Shown: positions 42,209 through 51,377, counted from the first letter of the stretch. The stretch is DNA of 58,409 nucleotides from M3007 sp041736625 (GCA_041736625.1 JBGSTG010000008.1:1-58409); one strand, 5' to 3'. The notes: generated by a model not told the origin, from the sequence alone. Translations and numbers: made by a program.

Positions 42209-43900
42209 ATGGCCAAAAAACAACCCAAGCCTGCCCCCAAACCCTATACGGCGCCCGCGCCGACAGTCAAGCTCCCCACCTACGCCTGGATGCCCTGGGC
42301 GGCGGCGGCGGCGGCCCTGTTGCTGTTTAGCACCGGTTTTCAAAATGCGATGGTGGCCATGGACGACCACACGGCAACCGTCAACAATCCGGTGGTGCGC
42401 GACTTCACGCTTGCCTTTCAGGGAGTCTTCAATCTGGGCATGTACGCGCCGCTCACCTGGTGGGTGTACGGCATGGCGTATGCGCTGGGTGGCGACAACC
42501 CGTTCTGGTACCACTTCTTCAGCGCCCTGCTACACGCCGCCAACGCCTGGCTGGTGTGGGGCATCGGCCGGCGGCTGGGCGCAGGGCCCTGGCAGGCGCT
42601 TTTCCTGAGCCTGGCGTTTGCCGTGCACCCTGTGCAGGTGGAGGCCGTGTCGTGGATCGCCGCGCTCAGCACGCCACTGTTCTCCTGTTTCCTGTTGCTG
42701 GCCGTCGATGCGTACCTGCGTTATGTGGATGCGGGGAAATGGGGTCGCGACTACGGACTTGCGGTGGCTTTCATGCTGGCGGCCTGCCTGTCGAAAACGG
42801 CTGCCGTAGTGCTGCCCTTGTCGCTCCTGGCGATCGATGTATGGCTGAGGCGCCCGCTCAACCGAAACACCTTGCTGGAGAAAGCACCGTTTTTCGCCCT
42901 GTCGTTCCTGTTCGGCCTGCTGACCCTTTTTTCGCGTACCAGTTCCGGCCACACCATAGACGCCGGGGGCTCCGGGTTTTCGGTGCTCGACCGCGGCCTG
43001 ATGGCCTGCCACACCGTGTTGTTTTACTGGAGCAAATTGCTGGCGCCCGTCGGGCTCAGCATCTGGTACCCGTTCGAACGCGACGCCTCCGGAAGCTGGC
43101 CCGCAGGGTATTACCTGGCGCCGGTGGCGCTGGCCGCCATCCTGGGGGCGGCGTGGTGGTACCGGCGCCCGGCGCCTGCGCTTTGGGCCGGGCTGCTGTT
43201 TTACCTGTCCAACATCTTTCTGGCGCTCCCTTTTTACACCATCGGCGAGTTTGAGTTGCGCTCCGACCGGTACAACTACCTCGCGGCGCTGGGTTTTTTT
43301 GCCGTAGCGTGCGCCCTGCCGCAGTGGGCGCCGGTGCAACAGCGCAAGCTCGCCCCTGCCGCCACGGTCGTCTTGAGCCTGCTGCTGCTGGTGTGGGCCG
43401 GACTCAGCATACAGCGCATCGCCGACTGGCGCAACACCATTGCCCTCATCGACAAGGCCATTGCGGCGCAGGGCGACAATTTCGGCAAAGCCTACCTCTG
43501 GCGCGGCATGGCCTACGGCGACCAGGGCAAAGGCAAACAGGCGCTCGACGACTTCAACCGCGCCATCGAGCGAAATCCCGAATTGTACATGGCCTACAAG
43601 TACCGGGGCGCGCTGCTGGGCATGGCCAAACAGTACGAACGTTCGGTGGCAGATCTGGACATTTACCTAAAAAAGTACCCCAACGACGCGGAGTACCTGT
43701 TTAACCGGGGGCTGTCTTTGCTCAAAATGGGGAAAAAACCGGAGGCCATGGTCGACTTCAACAAGGCCATAGAGAGCAACCCCGACTTTGCGCCGGCCTA
43801 CCGGAGCCGCGCAGGGCTGCACAGCGAACTCGGCGAGCCCGAAAAGGCGGCGGCGGATATGGAGGCTTGGGAACGGACAAGGGGGAAAATGGGGATGTAG
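42209..43900 (+). CDS. Polytopic membrane protein with C-terminal TPR repeats (TMTC/O-mannosyltransferase-like)
   Basis: 563 residues. About ten membrane helices occupy residues 30-430. Early loop motifs YAPLTWWVYGMAYALGG and VHPVQVEAVSWIA recall GT-C-fold proteins of the TMTC/DUF1736 group. Three or four TPR units follow (FGKAYLWRGMAYGDQGKGKQALDDFNRAIE, DAEYLFNRGLSLLKMGKKPEAMVDFNKAIE, FAPAYRSRAGLHSELGEPEKAAADM). It may transfer sugars to exported proteins. Activity not proven by sequence. Divergent from the 41511 gene. Confidence 0.8.
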   Translation: MAKKQPKPAPKPYTAPAPTVKLPTYAWMPWAAAAAALLLFSTGFQNAMVAMDDHTATVNNPVVRDFTLAFQGVFNLGMYAPLTWWVYGMAYALGGDNPFWYHFFSALLHAANAWLVWGIGRRLGAGPWQALFLSLAFAVHPVQVEAVSWIAALSTPLFSCFLLLAVDAYLRYVDAGKWGRDYGLAVAFMLAACLSKTAAVVLPLSLLAIDVWLRRPLNRNTLLEKAPFFALSFLFGLLTLFSRTSSGHTIDAGGSGFSVLDRGLMACHTVLFYWSKLLAPVGLSIWYPFERDASGSWPAGYYLAPVALAAILGAAWWYRRPAPALWAGLLFYLSNIFLALPFYTIGEFELRSDRYNYLAALGFFAVACALPQWAPVQQRKLAPAATVVLSLLLLVWAGLSIQRIADWRNTIALIDKAIAAQGDNFGKAYLWRGMAYGDQGKGKQALDDFNRAIERNPELYMAYKYRGALLGMAKQYERSVADLDIYLKKYPNDAEYLFNRGLSLLKMGKKPEAMVDFNKAIESNPDFAPAYRSRAGLHSELGEPEKAAADMEAWERTRGKMGM

Positions 43901-43906
43901 TTTGGA

Positions 43907-44722
43907 CTACTTCGAATACGACGGGCACCGAATCTGCCCAAAGTAGTACATTATCCCGGCCTGCAGGAACACGTACGTGTCGTTTTTCTTGCCGTTGCCG
44001 CGTTGGCGTCCCGTTTCGCCGATCATGGGTTCCTCCGAGCGGTCGGCCAGCCGGGCGGCGATTTCGCCGCGCTGCGACTCGATGTCGCGGATGTCGGCGT
44101 ACACCCCGCTCACGTCGTCGAGGTAGTCGGTAAATATTTCGCGGGCGCTGAGCTCGATGTTGAGGCTCAGCCGGTAGGAGAGGTCGGTTTTAAATCCGAA
44201 ACCGTACACAAACGCCGCCTGCGTCGTGTTGTACTCCTCGCCTTTGAACTGGCCTTCGGTGCCGTATTCGCGCAGGTTGTAGGTTTCGCCGTCGAGTTCT
44301 GCCTGGGGGTTAAAGAAAAAAACCGCCGGCCCGCCAAACAGGTAGGGGGTAAACAGGTTTTCCCGGTGCCCGTGCGTGTAGGGCAGGAAGTTGAACTCGA
44401 ATTGTGCGCTCAGATCGACCACCAGGCTTTCAAAGGAGAGATTGCGCCGCAGCTCGAAGGCATTGTCCGAATCGCTGTCGAACGCACTGATGTGGCCTGC
44501 GTTGGCGGCCATTTTGAACGCCAGCCGGTCGTTGAAGTTGTAGCGGGCGCCAGCGCCGCCGGACCAACTCGTGCGGTTGAAGCGGAAATTGGTGTTCAGG
44601 TCGCCGAAATAGTTCGACACCCCCAGCCAGCCACCGGCCTCCCAGCCTTTCATTTGCGCCAGCGCCGGAGTGTGAAGCAACAGGAACAACCCGGAGAACC
44701 ACAGCCATTTATAAACATTCAT
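43907..44722 (-). CDS. DUF6089-like outer-membrane beta-barrel protein
   Basis: 271 residues from ATG 44722 (MNVYKWLWFSGLFLLLHTPALAQ signal). WEAGGWLGVSNYFGDLNTNFRFNRTSWSGGAGARYNFNDRLAFKMAANAGHISAFDSDS is the DUF6089-type N-terminal barrel, followed by FTPYLFGGPAVFFFNPQAEL and a terminal TYVFLQAGIMYYF strand. Function unknown; outer membrane. Convergent with the TPR membrane protein, 6 bases apart. Confidence 0.85.
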   Translation of the reverse strand: MNVYKWLWFSGLFLLLHTPALAQMKGWEAGGWLGVSNYFGDLNTNFRFNRTSWSGGAGARYNFNDRLAFKMAANAGHISAFDSDSDNAFELRRNLSFESLVVDLSAQFEFNFLPYTHGHRENLFTPYLFGGPAVFFFNPQAELDGETYNLREYGTEGQFKGEEYNTTQAAFVYGFGFKTDLSYRLSLNIELSAREIFTDYLDDVSGVYADIRDIESQRGEIAARLADRSEEPMIGETGRQRGNGKKNDTYVFLQAGIMYYFGQIRCPSYSK

Positions 44723-44748
44723 ATGTTTCGGTACGTCGGTTAAAGCCA

Positions 44749-44756
44749 CAAAAGTA
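44749..44756 (-). promoter_or_regulatory. -7 promoter element (TACTTTTG) for the DUF6089 gene
   Basis: Exact TAnnTTTG on the minus strand, 27 bases before ATG 44722. It overlaps the longer-frame ATG at 44749, so it supports the shorter start. Confidence 0.5.
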
Positions 44757-44799
44757 CGGTAACGGGTGGAAAACGCAGGAAAAGCCTTTTGCGTATGCG

Positions 44800-45777
44800 T
44801 CAGGGCTTAATTAAGGCGGGTCTTTGCGACATTTCGTGGTAACACAACGCCCCTTCGGCGAAATAATGGCACACCATGCTGCGCCGCGTGGCGTCCGGCC
44901 GGGCGATGGGGCTTCCGCCGTGCAGCAGGTTGGCGTGCCAGATGAGCACGTCGCCACGCCGGGGCAGGAAGGCCGCGGGTTTCAGCCCGTGTTGCGCGAC
45001 CAGTTGTTCGATGCGGTCTTCGTAGCGCCGGTTGCTCTCGGCGCCGATGGCGTATCGGGTGTTGCCCGAGTCGTAGTCCGGGGTCATGACGTACGGCAGG
45101 CGGTGGCTGCCGGGGTAATACAGAAGCTCTCCGCTGCCTGCGTGTATGTCCTCCAGGGCGATCCACGTGGCAATGAGGTAACCGGGCGGCTCGGTGGTCA
45201 TGTGTATCGAGTCGGAGTGCGCCCGCTGCTCGCTGCCCCGGGTAAAGTTGAGCGACTGAAATGGCATGACCTGGCGGCCAAGCAGGAAGGACAGCATTTC
45301 CAGGAGTTCGGGGTTGCGAAAAAAACGGTCGCGCGCCAGTGCGCTGTTTTCAAAGAGGTTGAATATCTTTCGTCCGGTGTAGTTGTAGCCCACCCGGCCT
45401 TTGGAGAGCAAGGCGTCTACTTCGGCGTTCAACGCGTCGGTTTCGGTTTCGGGAAAAAAGCCCTCCAGGATGAGAAATCCGTTTTGCACGAAGCCGCGGA
45501 TTTTTTCCTGCAAAACGGGGTCGAGGGCCAGAAACTGCGGATGGGCTTCCAGTGTCGCCAGGGCGCCGGGTTGATCAAGCCAGGGCATATTGGCCGTGTC
45601 GTGCTGTGGGAAATCGGCCCAGCCGATCGGCGCGTAGATGCTTTTTTTCAAACCGTACTTGCGGTACAACGCGCGGTTGTGTTGCAGGAGCCGGGCGTTC
45701 CAGCGGTTGTTGAGCACATAGGCGCCCTTCCAGGAGCGGAGGATGCCGGTGTAGCGTTGAATGAAACGGGGGAGCAT
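44800..45777 (-). CDS. Phytanoyl-CoA dioxygenase (PhyH) family protein
   Basis: 325 residues. The Fe(II)/2-oxoglutarate site is visible as HSDS (HxD) in EQRAHSDSIHMTTEPPGYL and the distal His in ANLLHGGSPI, followed by the 2-oxoglutarate-binding Arg of ATRRSMVCHYF. N-terminal 100 residues are an extension. It probably hydroxylates a small molecule; the substrate is unknown. It is in the cytoplasm and transcribed away from nrdB. Confidence 0.88.
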   Translation of the reverse strand: MLPRFIQRYTGILRSWKGAYVLNNRWNARLLQHNRALYRKYGLKKSIYAPIGWADFPQHDTANMPWLDQPGALATLEAHPQFLALDPVLQEKIRGFVQNGFLILEGFFPETETDALNAEVDALLSKGRVGYNYTGRKIFNLFENSALARDRFFRNPELLEMLSFLLGRQVMPFQSLNFTRGSEQRAHSDSIHMTTEPPGYLIATWIALEDIHAGSGELLYYPGSHRLPYVMTPDYDSGNTRYAIGAESNRRYEDRIEQLVAQHGLKPAAFLPRRGDVLIWHANLLHGGSPIARPDATRRSMVCHYFAEGALCYHEMSQRPALIKP

Positions 45778-45864
45778 AACAGGTGTTTAAGTGGGCAGGA
45801 TTGTTTGCATCCATTGACGTTCAGCCGCCTGGAAAAGGTGAAACCATGGGCAACCATTTTGACT

Positions 45865-45872
45865 CAAATATA
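45865..45872 (-). promoter_or_regulatory. -7 promoter element (TATATTTG) for the PhyH gene
   Basis: Exact TAnnTTTG on the minus strand, giving a leader of about 80 bases. Confidence 0.4.
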
Positions 45873-45971
45873 CGGTGAAATGCGGGCTTGTACGGTTTTG
45901 CCCGGCCGGAATCGCTTGTTTTTTTTGTTTAAAAAAAATACATTTTTGTAAACAAATAATGTTTATACAAG

Positions 45972-46057
45972 TTATCCACATTGTTGAGAACTCGGAGCTC
46001 ATTGTTAATTAATTGATTTTTAATTTATTGAGACAATAACTAACATTATGTGGAAAA
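45972..46057. promoter_or_regulatory. Two DnaA-box-like sites flanking an AT-rich stretch upstream of nrdB
   Basis: TTATCCACA at 45972-45980 is a perfect DnaA box. TTTTCCACA on the minus strand at 46049-46057 fits TTWTNCACA. Between them lie about 68 very AT-rich bases. In E. coli, DnaA boxes regulate nrdAB, so a cell-cycle link is plausible. The rest of the 533-base gap (45778-46310) holds a terminator-like stem and no gene. Confidence 0.5.
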
Positions 46058-46114
46058 CTCTTTTCTGTTTTTCTTGACAAACCCTGTACTTTCGCTAACG
46101 CTTTTGGTTTCAAC

Positions 46115-46144
46115 AAGGCGGGGCGCTGTTCAGGCGCCTTTTTT
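46115..46144 (+). terminator. Terminator-like stem in the nrdB leader
   Basis: AAGGCG pairs with CGCCTT, or alternatively GGCGC with GCGCC, followed by six T. No upstream plus-strand gene needs a terminator here, so it may attenuate nrdBA or end a leader transcript. Confidence 0.35.
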
Positions 46145-46310
46145 ATCCCGTCCCTTCACAACGCTTTTATTTTTCACTGCTTCCATACCGGGAAGAACCT
46201 TTGTCGCGGCACGCATGCCGGAACCGCCAGGGGGAGGCCCGTGTCGCTAAAAAAAACTGCAAACATCATACGCACGGCGCGCCTCCCGGCGGTCGTCCAA
46301 ATCGAAAAAC

Positions 46311-47297
46311 ATGGTCAAAGAAATGCAAACCGTTGAGCCCATTCTGGCGGAAAACCCCGACCGATTCGTTCTTTTCCCGATCAGGCACACCGAGATATGG
46401 GCGTGGTACAAAAAAGCCGAGGCGTCGTTCTGGACGGCCGAGGAGGTGGACCTTATCCCCGACCTGCTCGATTGGGAGCACAAGCTCAACGACAATGAGC
46501 GGCACTTCATCAAACACGTCCTGGCGTTTTTTGCCGCTTCCGACGGCATTGTGAACGAAAACCTGGTGCTCAACTTCATGCGCGAAGTGCAGATTCCCGA
46601 GGCCCGGTGCTTCTACGGTTTCCAGGTGGCCATCGAGAATATCCACGCCGAAATGTACTCGTTGCTGATCGACACCCTGATCAAAGACCCCCAGGAAAAG
46701 GACTTTCTGTTCAACGCCCTGCGCAACCTCGATTGCGTGTCCAAAAAAGGCGAATGGGCCCTGCGCTGGATCGACAACGCACCCACCTTCGCCCACCGGC
46801 TCATCGCGTTCGCCGCCGTGGAAGGCATCTTTTTCTCCGGCTCCTTCTGCTCCATTTTCTGGCTGAAAAAACGCGGACTCATGCCCGGGCTCTGCTTCTC
46901 CAACGAGCTCATCAGCCGCGACGAAGGCATGCACTGCGACTTCGCCTGCCTGCTCTACTCCATGCTGCAAAACAAACTCGACCCCAAAGAGGTCGAAGCC
47001 ATCATTACCGAGGCCGTGACCTTTGAAAAGGAATTCGTCACCGACGCCCTGCCCGTGTCCCTCATCGGCATGAACGCCGAACTGATGGGCCAGTACATCG
47101 AGTTTGTCGCCGACCGCCTGCTCAACTCCCTCGGCAACGACAAAGTGTACCACACCGCCAACCCTTTCCCGTGGATGGACATGATCTCCATCCAGGGCAA
47201 GACCAACTTTTTTGAAAAACGCGTCGGCGACTACCAAAAGGCCGGCGTCATGACCAACCGCGACGAGCAGGTGTTCTCCACCGACGCCGATTTCTAA
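46311..47297 (+). CDS. nrdB: Class Ia ribonucleotide reductase, beta (radical) subunit
   Basis: 328 residues, closer to the eukaryotic R2 type than to E. coli NrdB. Predicted di-iron ligands are Asp78, Glu109, His112, Glu171, Glu205 and His208, and the radical Tyr is Tyr116 in ENIHAEMYSLLID. FFSGSF and DEGMHCDFA carry the late ligands. It generates the tyrosyl radical for NrdA. It lies 30 bases upstream of nrdA, same strand. Confidence 0.97.
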   Translation: MVKEMQTVEPILAENPDRFVLFPIRHTEIWAWYKKAEASFWTAEEVDLIPDLLDWEHKLNDNERHFIKHVLAFFAASDGIVNENLVLNFMREVQIPEARCFYGFQVAIENIHAEMYSLLIDTLIKDPQEKDFLFNALRNLDCVSKKGEWALRWIDNAPTFAHRLIAFAAVEGIFFSGSFCSIFWLKKRGLMPGLCFSNELISRDEGMHCDFACLLYSMLQNKLDPKEVEAIITEAVTFEKEFVTDALPVSLIGMNAELMGQYIEFVADRLLNSLGNDKVYHTANPFPWMDMISIQGKTNFFEKRVGDYQKAGVMTNRDEQVFSTDADF

Positions 47298-47327
47298 ATA
47301 CCGATCAAAAATTTAACCCACATCGCC

Positions 47328-50300
47328 ATGATGCAAGTCTTTAAACGCGACGGCCGGCGCGAAGAAGTATCCTTCGACAAAATTACCGCCCGACTCAAAA
47401 AAATGTCCTACGGTCTGGACACCGATTACGTCAACATCATCGACATCGCCCGCAAGGTCATCATGGGCCTGTACGACGGCGTGACCACCGTAGAGCTCGA
47501 CAACCTGGCCGCCGAAACCGCTGCGTCCATGGCCACCATACACCCCGACTACGCCCTGCTCGCCGCCCGCGTGGCCGTGAGCAACCTGCACAAGGAAACC
47601 GAAAAACTGTTCCACAAGGTGGTCGAAGACCTGTACAACTACGTGGACCCCAAAACGGGCGAGCGTGCCGGACTCATCGGCGACCAGACCTACGCGGTCG
47701 TCATGGCCCACAAAGACAAGCTCGACAGCGCCATCATTTACGATCGCGACTTCGATTTCGACTACTTCGGCTTCAAAACCCTCGAACGCTCCTACCTCAT
47801 GCGCATGAACGGCCGCGTGGCCGAGCGTCCGCAGCACCTGTTCATGCGGGTGGCGGTGGGCATCCACGGCGAAGACATAGACGCCGCCATCGAGACCTAC
47901 AACCTCATGAGCGAGCGCTGGTTCATCCACGCCACGCCTACCCTCTTCAACGCCGGCTCGCCCAAGCCCCAGCTCAGCTCCTGCTTCCTGCTCAGCATGA
48001 CCGAAGACAGCATACACGGCATCTTCGAAACCCTCCAGCGCTGCGCCCTCATCAGCCAGAGCGCCGGCGGCATCGGATTGAGCATCCACAACATACGCGC
48101 CACCGGCTCCTACATCAAGGGCACGGGCGGCACATCCAACGGCATCATACCGATGCTGCGGGTGTACAATGATACTGCCAGGTACGTTGATCAGTGCTTC
48201 CACCCCGACACCATCGTGTACACCAAACAAGGGGTAAAAAAGATCGGACAGATAACCCTGGGCGAAGAACTGCTCACGCACGAGGGTGATTTCAACCGCG
48301 TGGCCCGCGTGATGCACCATGCGCACCAGGGTGACATGATCTCTGTAAGCGTAAAACATTCCATCGAGCCCATTCTGGTGACCCCTGAGCACCCCTTTCT
48401 GGTGCTGCGCAACCAGCAGAAAATGGTCAATCACGACGTCATTGCCAATCGCCTCGAAAAAGGCCTGATCGAGCCGGAATGGGTGGAGGCCAAAGACCTG
48501 AACGAAAACGACCTCATCGCTTTCGCGGTGCCCGACTTTGCGCAGGACATGCCGGAGTACACTCCGGACGACTGCCGTTTCTACGGCATGATGATCGGCG
48601 ACGGGCACCTCAGCAAGGACGGAAAACAGGCGCACATCACTCAAAACGCCGATACCGACGACACCGACTTTATCCGCCGCTACCTGTTCGGGTGCGGACT
48701 GCGCTGGACAGAAAGCGTGGAGGGCAAGAAAATCCGCTTCACCTGGTCGGCGCACCTGGGCTTGAAGTTCACCCGTGCCATGTTGTACGACGAACAGGGA
48801 CAAAAAGCCGTTCACCCCTCCATGCTGTACCTGCCGCGCGAGAAGACGGTCCAGATCATCCGCGGCATCATCGAGACCGACGGAAACATCAGCAATCGCG
48901 ACAATTTCGAGATCACCCTCGACATGACCTCCCGAAACGTGATCGAGTCGGTGCGGTTTATGCTCCTGCGCATGGGTATCCTCACCAGCGGCAACATCCG
49001 CGACCGTGTCGGCAGCGTTTCTTCGTATAAAGACATCACCACCCGGCAGATTTCCTATGTACTTCGCATACCTAAAGTGGAGGACATCACCGATTTGTTC
49101 CATTTGCCGGCCGGTAAATACGTGTCCTATTTTTCCCACGGCAACAACGTCTACAGCCGGGTGGATAATGTAGCCGTGGTAAAGGATTACGACGGCATAA
49201 CCGTAGATTTTGAAGTGGAGCCCAACCATAGCTACGTGACCCACGCCGGGGTGGCGCACAATGGCGGGGGCAAACGCAAAGGCGCCTTCGCGGTCTACCT
49301 CGAACCCTGGCACGCCGACGTGTTCGAATTCCTCGAACTCAAGAAAAACCACGGCAAAGAGGAAATGCGCGCCCGCGACCTCTTCTACGCCATGTGGATA
49401 CCCGATCTGTTCATGGAGCGCGTTGAGCGGGACGCCGATTGGGCGCTCTTCGACCCGAACGAAGCGCCCGGACTCTTCAGCGTGCACAGCGGCGAATTCG
49501 AAGCCCTCTACCACCAGTACGAGCAGGAAAACCGCATGCGCCGCACCGTAAAAGCCCGCGACCTGTGGAACGCCATCCTCGAAAGCCAGATCGAGACCGG
49601 TACCCCCTACATCCTGTACAAAGATGCCGCCAACCGCAAGAGCAACCAGCAGAACCTGGGCACCATCCGCTCCAGCAACCTGTGCACCGAGATCATCGAG
49701 TACACGTCGCCCGATGAAGTGGCCGTGTGCAACCTGGCCTCCGTCGCCCTGCCCAAATTTGTCGAAAACGGCGCGTTTGAATTCGAAAAACTGTACGACA
49801 TCGTCCGCGTGATGACGCGCAACCTCAACAAGGTGATCGACATCAACTACTACCCGATCCCCGAGGCCCGCAACTCCAACATGCGCCACCGCCCCATCGG
49901 GCTGGGTGTGCAGGGTCTGGCCGACGCGTTTATCCTTATGCGCTACGCATTCGACAGCACCGAAGCCAAACAACTGAACAAAGACATCTTCGAGACCATC
50001 TACTTCGCCGCCATGACCGAAAGCTGCAACCTGGCCGAGGCGCACGGCGCGTACAGCAGCTTCAAGGGCTCCCCGCTGTCCAAAGGCGAATTCCAGTTCG
50101 ACCTGTGGGGCGTGCAGCCCTCCAAACGCTGGGACTGGGACGCCCTGCGCAAACGCGTGATGAAAACCGGTGTGCGCAACTCCCTGCTCGTGGCGCCCAT
50201 GCCCACCGCCAGCACCAGCCAGATCCTGGGCAACAACGAGTGCTTCGAACCCTACACCTCCAACCTGTACACCCGCCGCACCCTGTCGGGCGAACACATT

Positions 50301-50825
50301 GTGGTGAACAAACACCTGATGCGCGACCTCGTGCGCCTGGAACTGTGGAACGACGAGATGCGCGAAGCGATCATGGCCGCCAACGGCTCCATCCAGCACA
50401 TCGAAGACATCCCGGCAGAAATCCGCGCCCTGTACAAAACCGCCTACGAGATCAGCCAAAAGGTGATCATCGATATGTCGGCCGACCGCGGGGCCTACAT
50501 CTGCCAAAGCCAGAGCCTGAACGTATTCATGGAAGCGCCCACCTTTGCCAAGCTCTCCTCCATGCACTTTTATTCCTGGAAAAAGGGCCTCAAAACCGGC
50601 ATGTACTACCTGCGCAGCAAAGCCGCCACCGATCCCATCAAGTTCACCCTCAGCCAGAAGCACCAGCAGAAATTTCTGTCCAACAAGCCCACCACCCAGG
50701 CAACCGTAAGCGTCACCAAAGAAACGCCCAGGGAAGTGCCCAAGATGGAGGCCATCACCCCCGATCAGATCGAAGGCAAAATATGCAGCATGGACGACCC
50801 GACCTGCGAGGCGTGCAGCGCGTAG
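47328..50825 (+). CDS. nrdA: Class Ia ribonucleotide reductase, alpha (catalytic) subunit, intein-containing
   Basis: 1165 codons, of which 356 are an intein (residues 290-645). The joined exteins give 809 residues, normal for R1. An N-terminal ATP-cone (MMQVFKRDGRREEVSFDKI) is present. Active-site motifs are QLSSCFLLS, NLCTEI (Asn, Cys and Glu of catalysis) and APMPTASTSQILGNNECFEPYTSN. The redox tail ends CEACSA (CxxC). It reduces ribonucleotides to deoxyribonucleotides. Since it is probably essential, the intein must be removed efficiently unless another RNR exists. A thioredoxin gene for re-reduction is at 11.4 kb. Confidence 0.97.
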   Translation: MMQVFKRDGRREEVSFDKITARLKKMSYGLDTDYVNIIDIARKVIMGLYDGVTTVELDNLAAETAASMATIHPDYALLAARVAVSNLHKETEKLFHKVVEDLYNYVDPKTGERAGLIGDQTYAVVMAHKDKLDSAIIYDRDFDFDYFGFKTLERSYLMRMNGRVAERPQHLFMRVAVGIHGEDIDAAIETYNLMSERWFIHATPTLFNAGSPKPQLSSCFLLSMTEDSIHGIFETLQRCALISQSAGGIGLSIHNIRATGSYIKGTGGTSNGIIPMLRVYNDTARYVDQCFHPDTIVYTKQGVKKIGQITLGEELLTHEGDFNRVARVMHHAHQGDMISVSVKHSIEPILVTPEHPFLVLRNQQKMVNHDVIANRLEKGLIEPEWVEAKDLNENDLIAFAVPDFAQDMPEYTPDDCRFYGMMIGDGHLSKDGKQAHITQNADTDDTDFIRRYLFGCGLRWTESVEGKKIRFTWSAHLGLKFTRAMLYDEQGQKAVHPSMLYLPREKTVQIIRGIIETDGNISNRDNFEITLDMTSRNVIESVRFMLLRMGILTSGNIRDRVGSVSSYKDITTRQISYVLRIPKVEDITDLFHLPAGKYVSYFSHGNNVYSRVDNVAVVKDYDGITVDFEVEPNHSYVTHAGVAHNGGGKRKGAFAVYLEPWHADVFEFLELKKNHGKEEMRARDLFYAMWIPDLFMERVERDADWALFDPNEAPGLFSVHSGEFEALYHQYEQENRMRRTVKARDLWNAILESQIETGTPYILYKDAANRKSNQQNLGTIRSSNLCTEIIEYTSPDEVAVCNLASVALPKFVENGAFEFEKLYDIVRVMTRNLNKVIDINYYPIPEARNSNMRHRPIGLGVQGLADAFILMRYAFDSTEAKQLNKDIFETIYFAAMTESCNLAEAHGAYSSFKGSPLSKGEFQFDLWGVQPSKRWDWDALRKRVMKTGVRNSLLVAPMPTASTSQILGNNECFEPYTSNLYTRRTLSGEHIVVNKHLMRDLVRLELWNDEMREAIMAANGSIQHIEDIPAEIRALYKTAYEISQKVIIDMSADRGAYICQSQSLNVFMEAPTFAKLSSMHFYSWKKGLKTGMYYLRSKAATDPIKFTLSQKHQQKFLSNKPTTQATVSVTKETPREVPKMEAITPDQIEGKICSMDDPTCEACSA
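48195..49262 (+). mobile_element. LAGLIDADG intein in nrdA with Gly at +1
   Basis: 356 codons between Gln289 and Gly646 of the precursor. Block A is CFHPDTIVYT with nucleophile Cys1. Block B is VTPEH with TxxH (Thr63, His66). The homing endonuclease has two LAGLIDADG-type helices, FYGMMIGDGHLS (130-140) and IIRGIIETDGNI (222-232), both with acidic residues kept. Blocks F/G are DFEVEPNHSYVTHAGVAHN with terminal His-Asn. The extein joint is YVDQ|GGGKRKG, conserved in R1 proteins. The +1 residue is Gly instead of Cys, Ser or Thr. Confidence 0.95.
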
Positions 50826-50826
50826 C

Positions 50827-50852
50827 GAATGCGGAATGCGGAATGCGGAATG
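50827..50852. repeat. Tandem GCGGAAT units after nrdA
   Basis: Three and a half copies of the heptamer GCGGAAT directly after the nrdA stop. The same unit recurs on both strands at 52183-52290. Confidence 0.8.
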
Positions 50853-50909
50853 TTGCCCTGCGCTTAGACATTGCGTTTATCCGGAAGACACAAAATACAC
50901 ACACAAAAC

Positions 50910-51377
50910 ATGCTGAAACCAGGCGATCGCGCCCCCGAATTTAAGCTTCGGTCCAGCGATAAAGACCAGGTGCAACTCAAGGATTTTCGCGGAAAAAATG
51001 TTGTTTTGCTGTTTTTTCCGGTTGCCTTTACCAGTGTCTGCACCAAAGAACTGTGTATGATGCGCGACCAGTTGACCGAATACGAACAATTGAACGCGCA
51101 AATTCTGGCCATCTCTGCCGACAGTCTGTACGCGCTTCATCGGTGGAAACAAGAGCAGGGGTTCAATTTCCCACTGCTGTCCGATTTTAACAAAACGGTC
51201 AGCAAGAAATACGACACCCTGTACAAGGAGTTTGTATACGAAATGAAGGGCGTGCCCAAGCGGTCGGCGTTTGTGATCGACGGCTTGGGCGTGTTGCACT
51301 ACGCCGAAGTACTCGAAAATGCAGGTGAATTGCCCAATTTTGAGGCGATCAAAAAAACTTTGGCGTCGCTGAACTAA
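50910..51377 (+). CDS. Peroxiredoxin (AhpC/TSA, AhpE-like)
   Basis: 155 residues from ATG 50910; no ATG precedes it in frame. Peroxidatic Cys44 lies in FPVAFTSVCTKELC (PxxxTxxC), with Cys49 close by. GVPKRSAFVIDGLG is the later conserved segment. It reduces peroxides in the cytoplasm, probably using thioredoxin. It lies about 85 bases after nrdA behind the heptamer repeat and may be separately transcribed. Confidence 0.92.
   Translation: MLKPGDRAPEFKLRSSDKDQVQLKDFRGKNVVLLFFPVAFTSVCTKELCMMRDQLTEYEQLNAQILAISADSLYALHRWKQEQGFNFPLLSDFNKTVSKKYDTLYKEFVYEMKGVPKRSAFVIDGLGVLHYAEVLENAGELPNFEAIKKTLASLN

Noticed and set aside
45972..46057. Chromosomal replication origin
   Set aside because: Only two DnaA boxes and no dnaA, dnaN or gidA-type neighbours; regulation of nrdBA is the simpler reading.
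47313..50663. Antisense ORF of 1116 codons opposite nrdA
   Set aside because: Low-complexity Val/Gly/His-rich translation with no family features. It mirrors the codon bias of nrdA, whose motifs are unmistakable.
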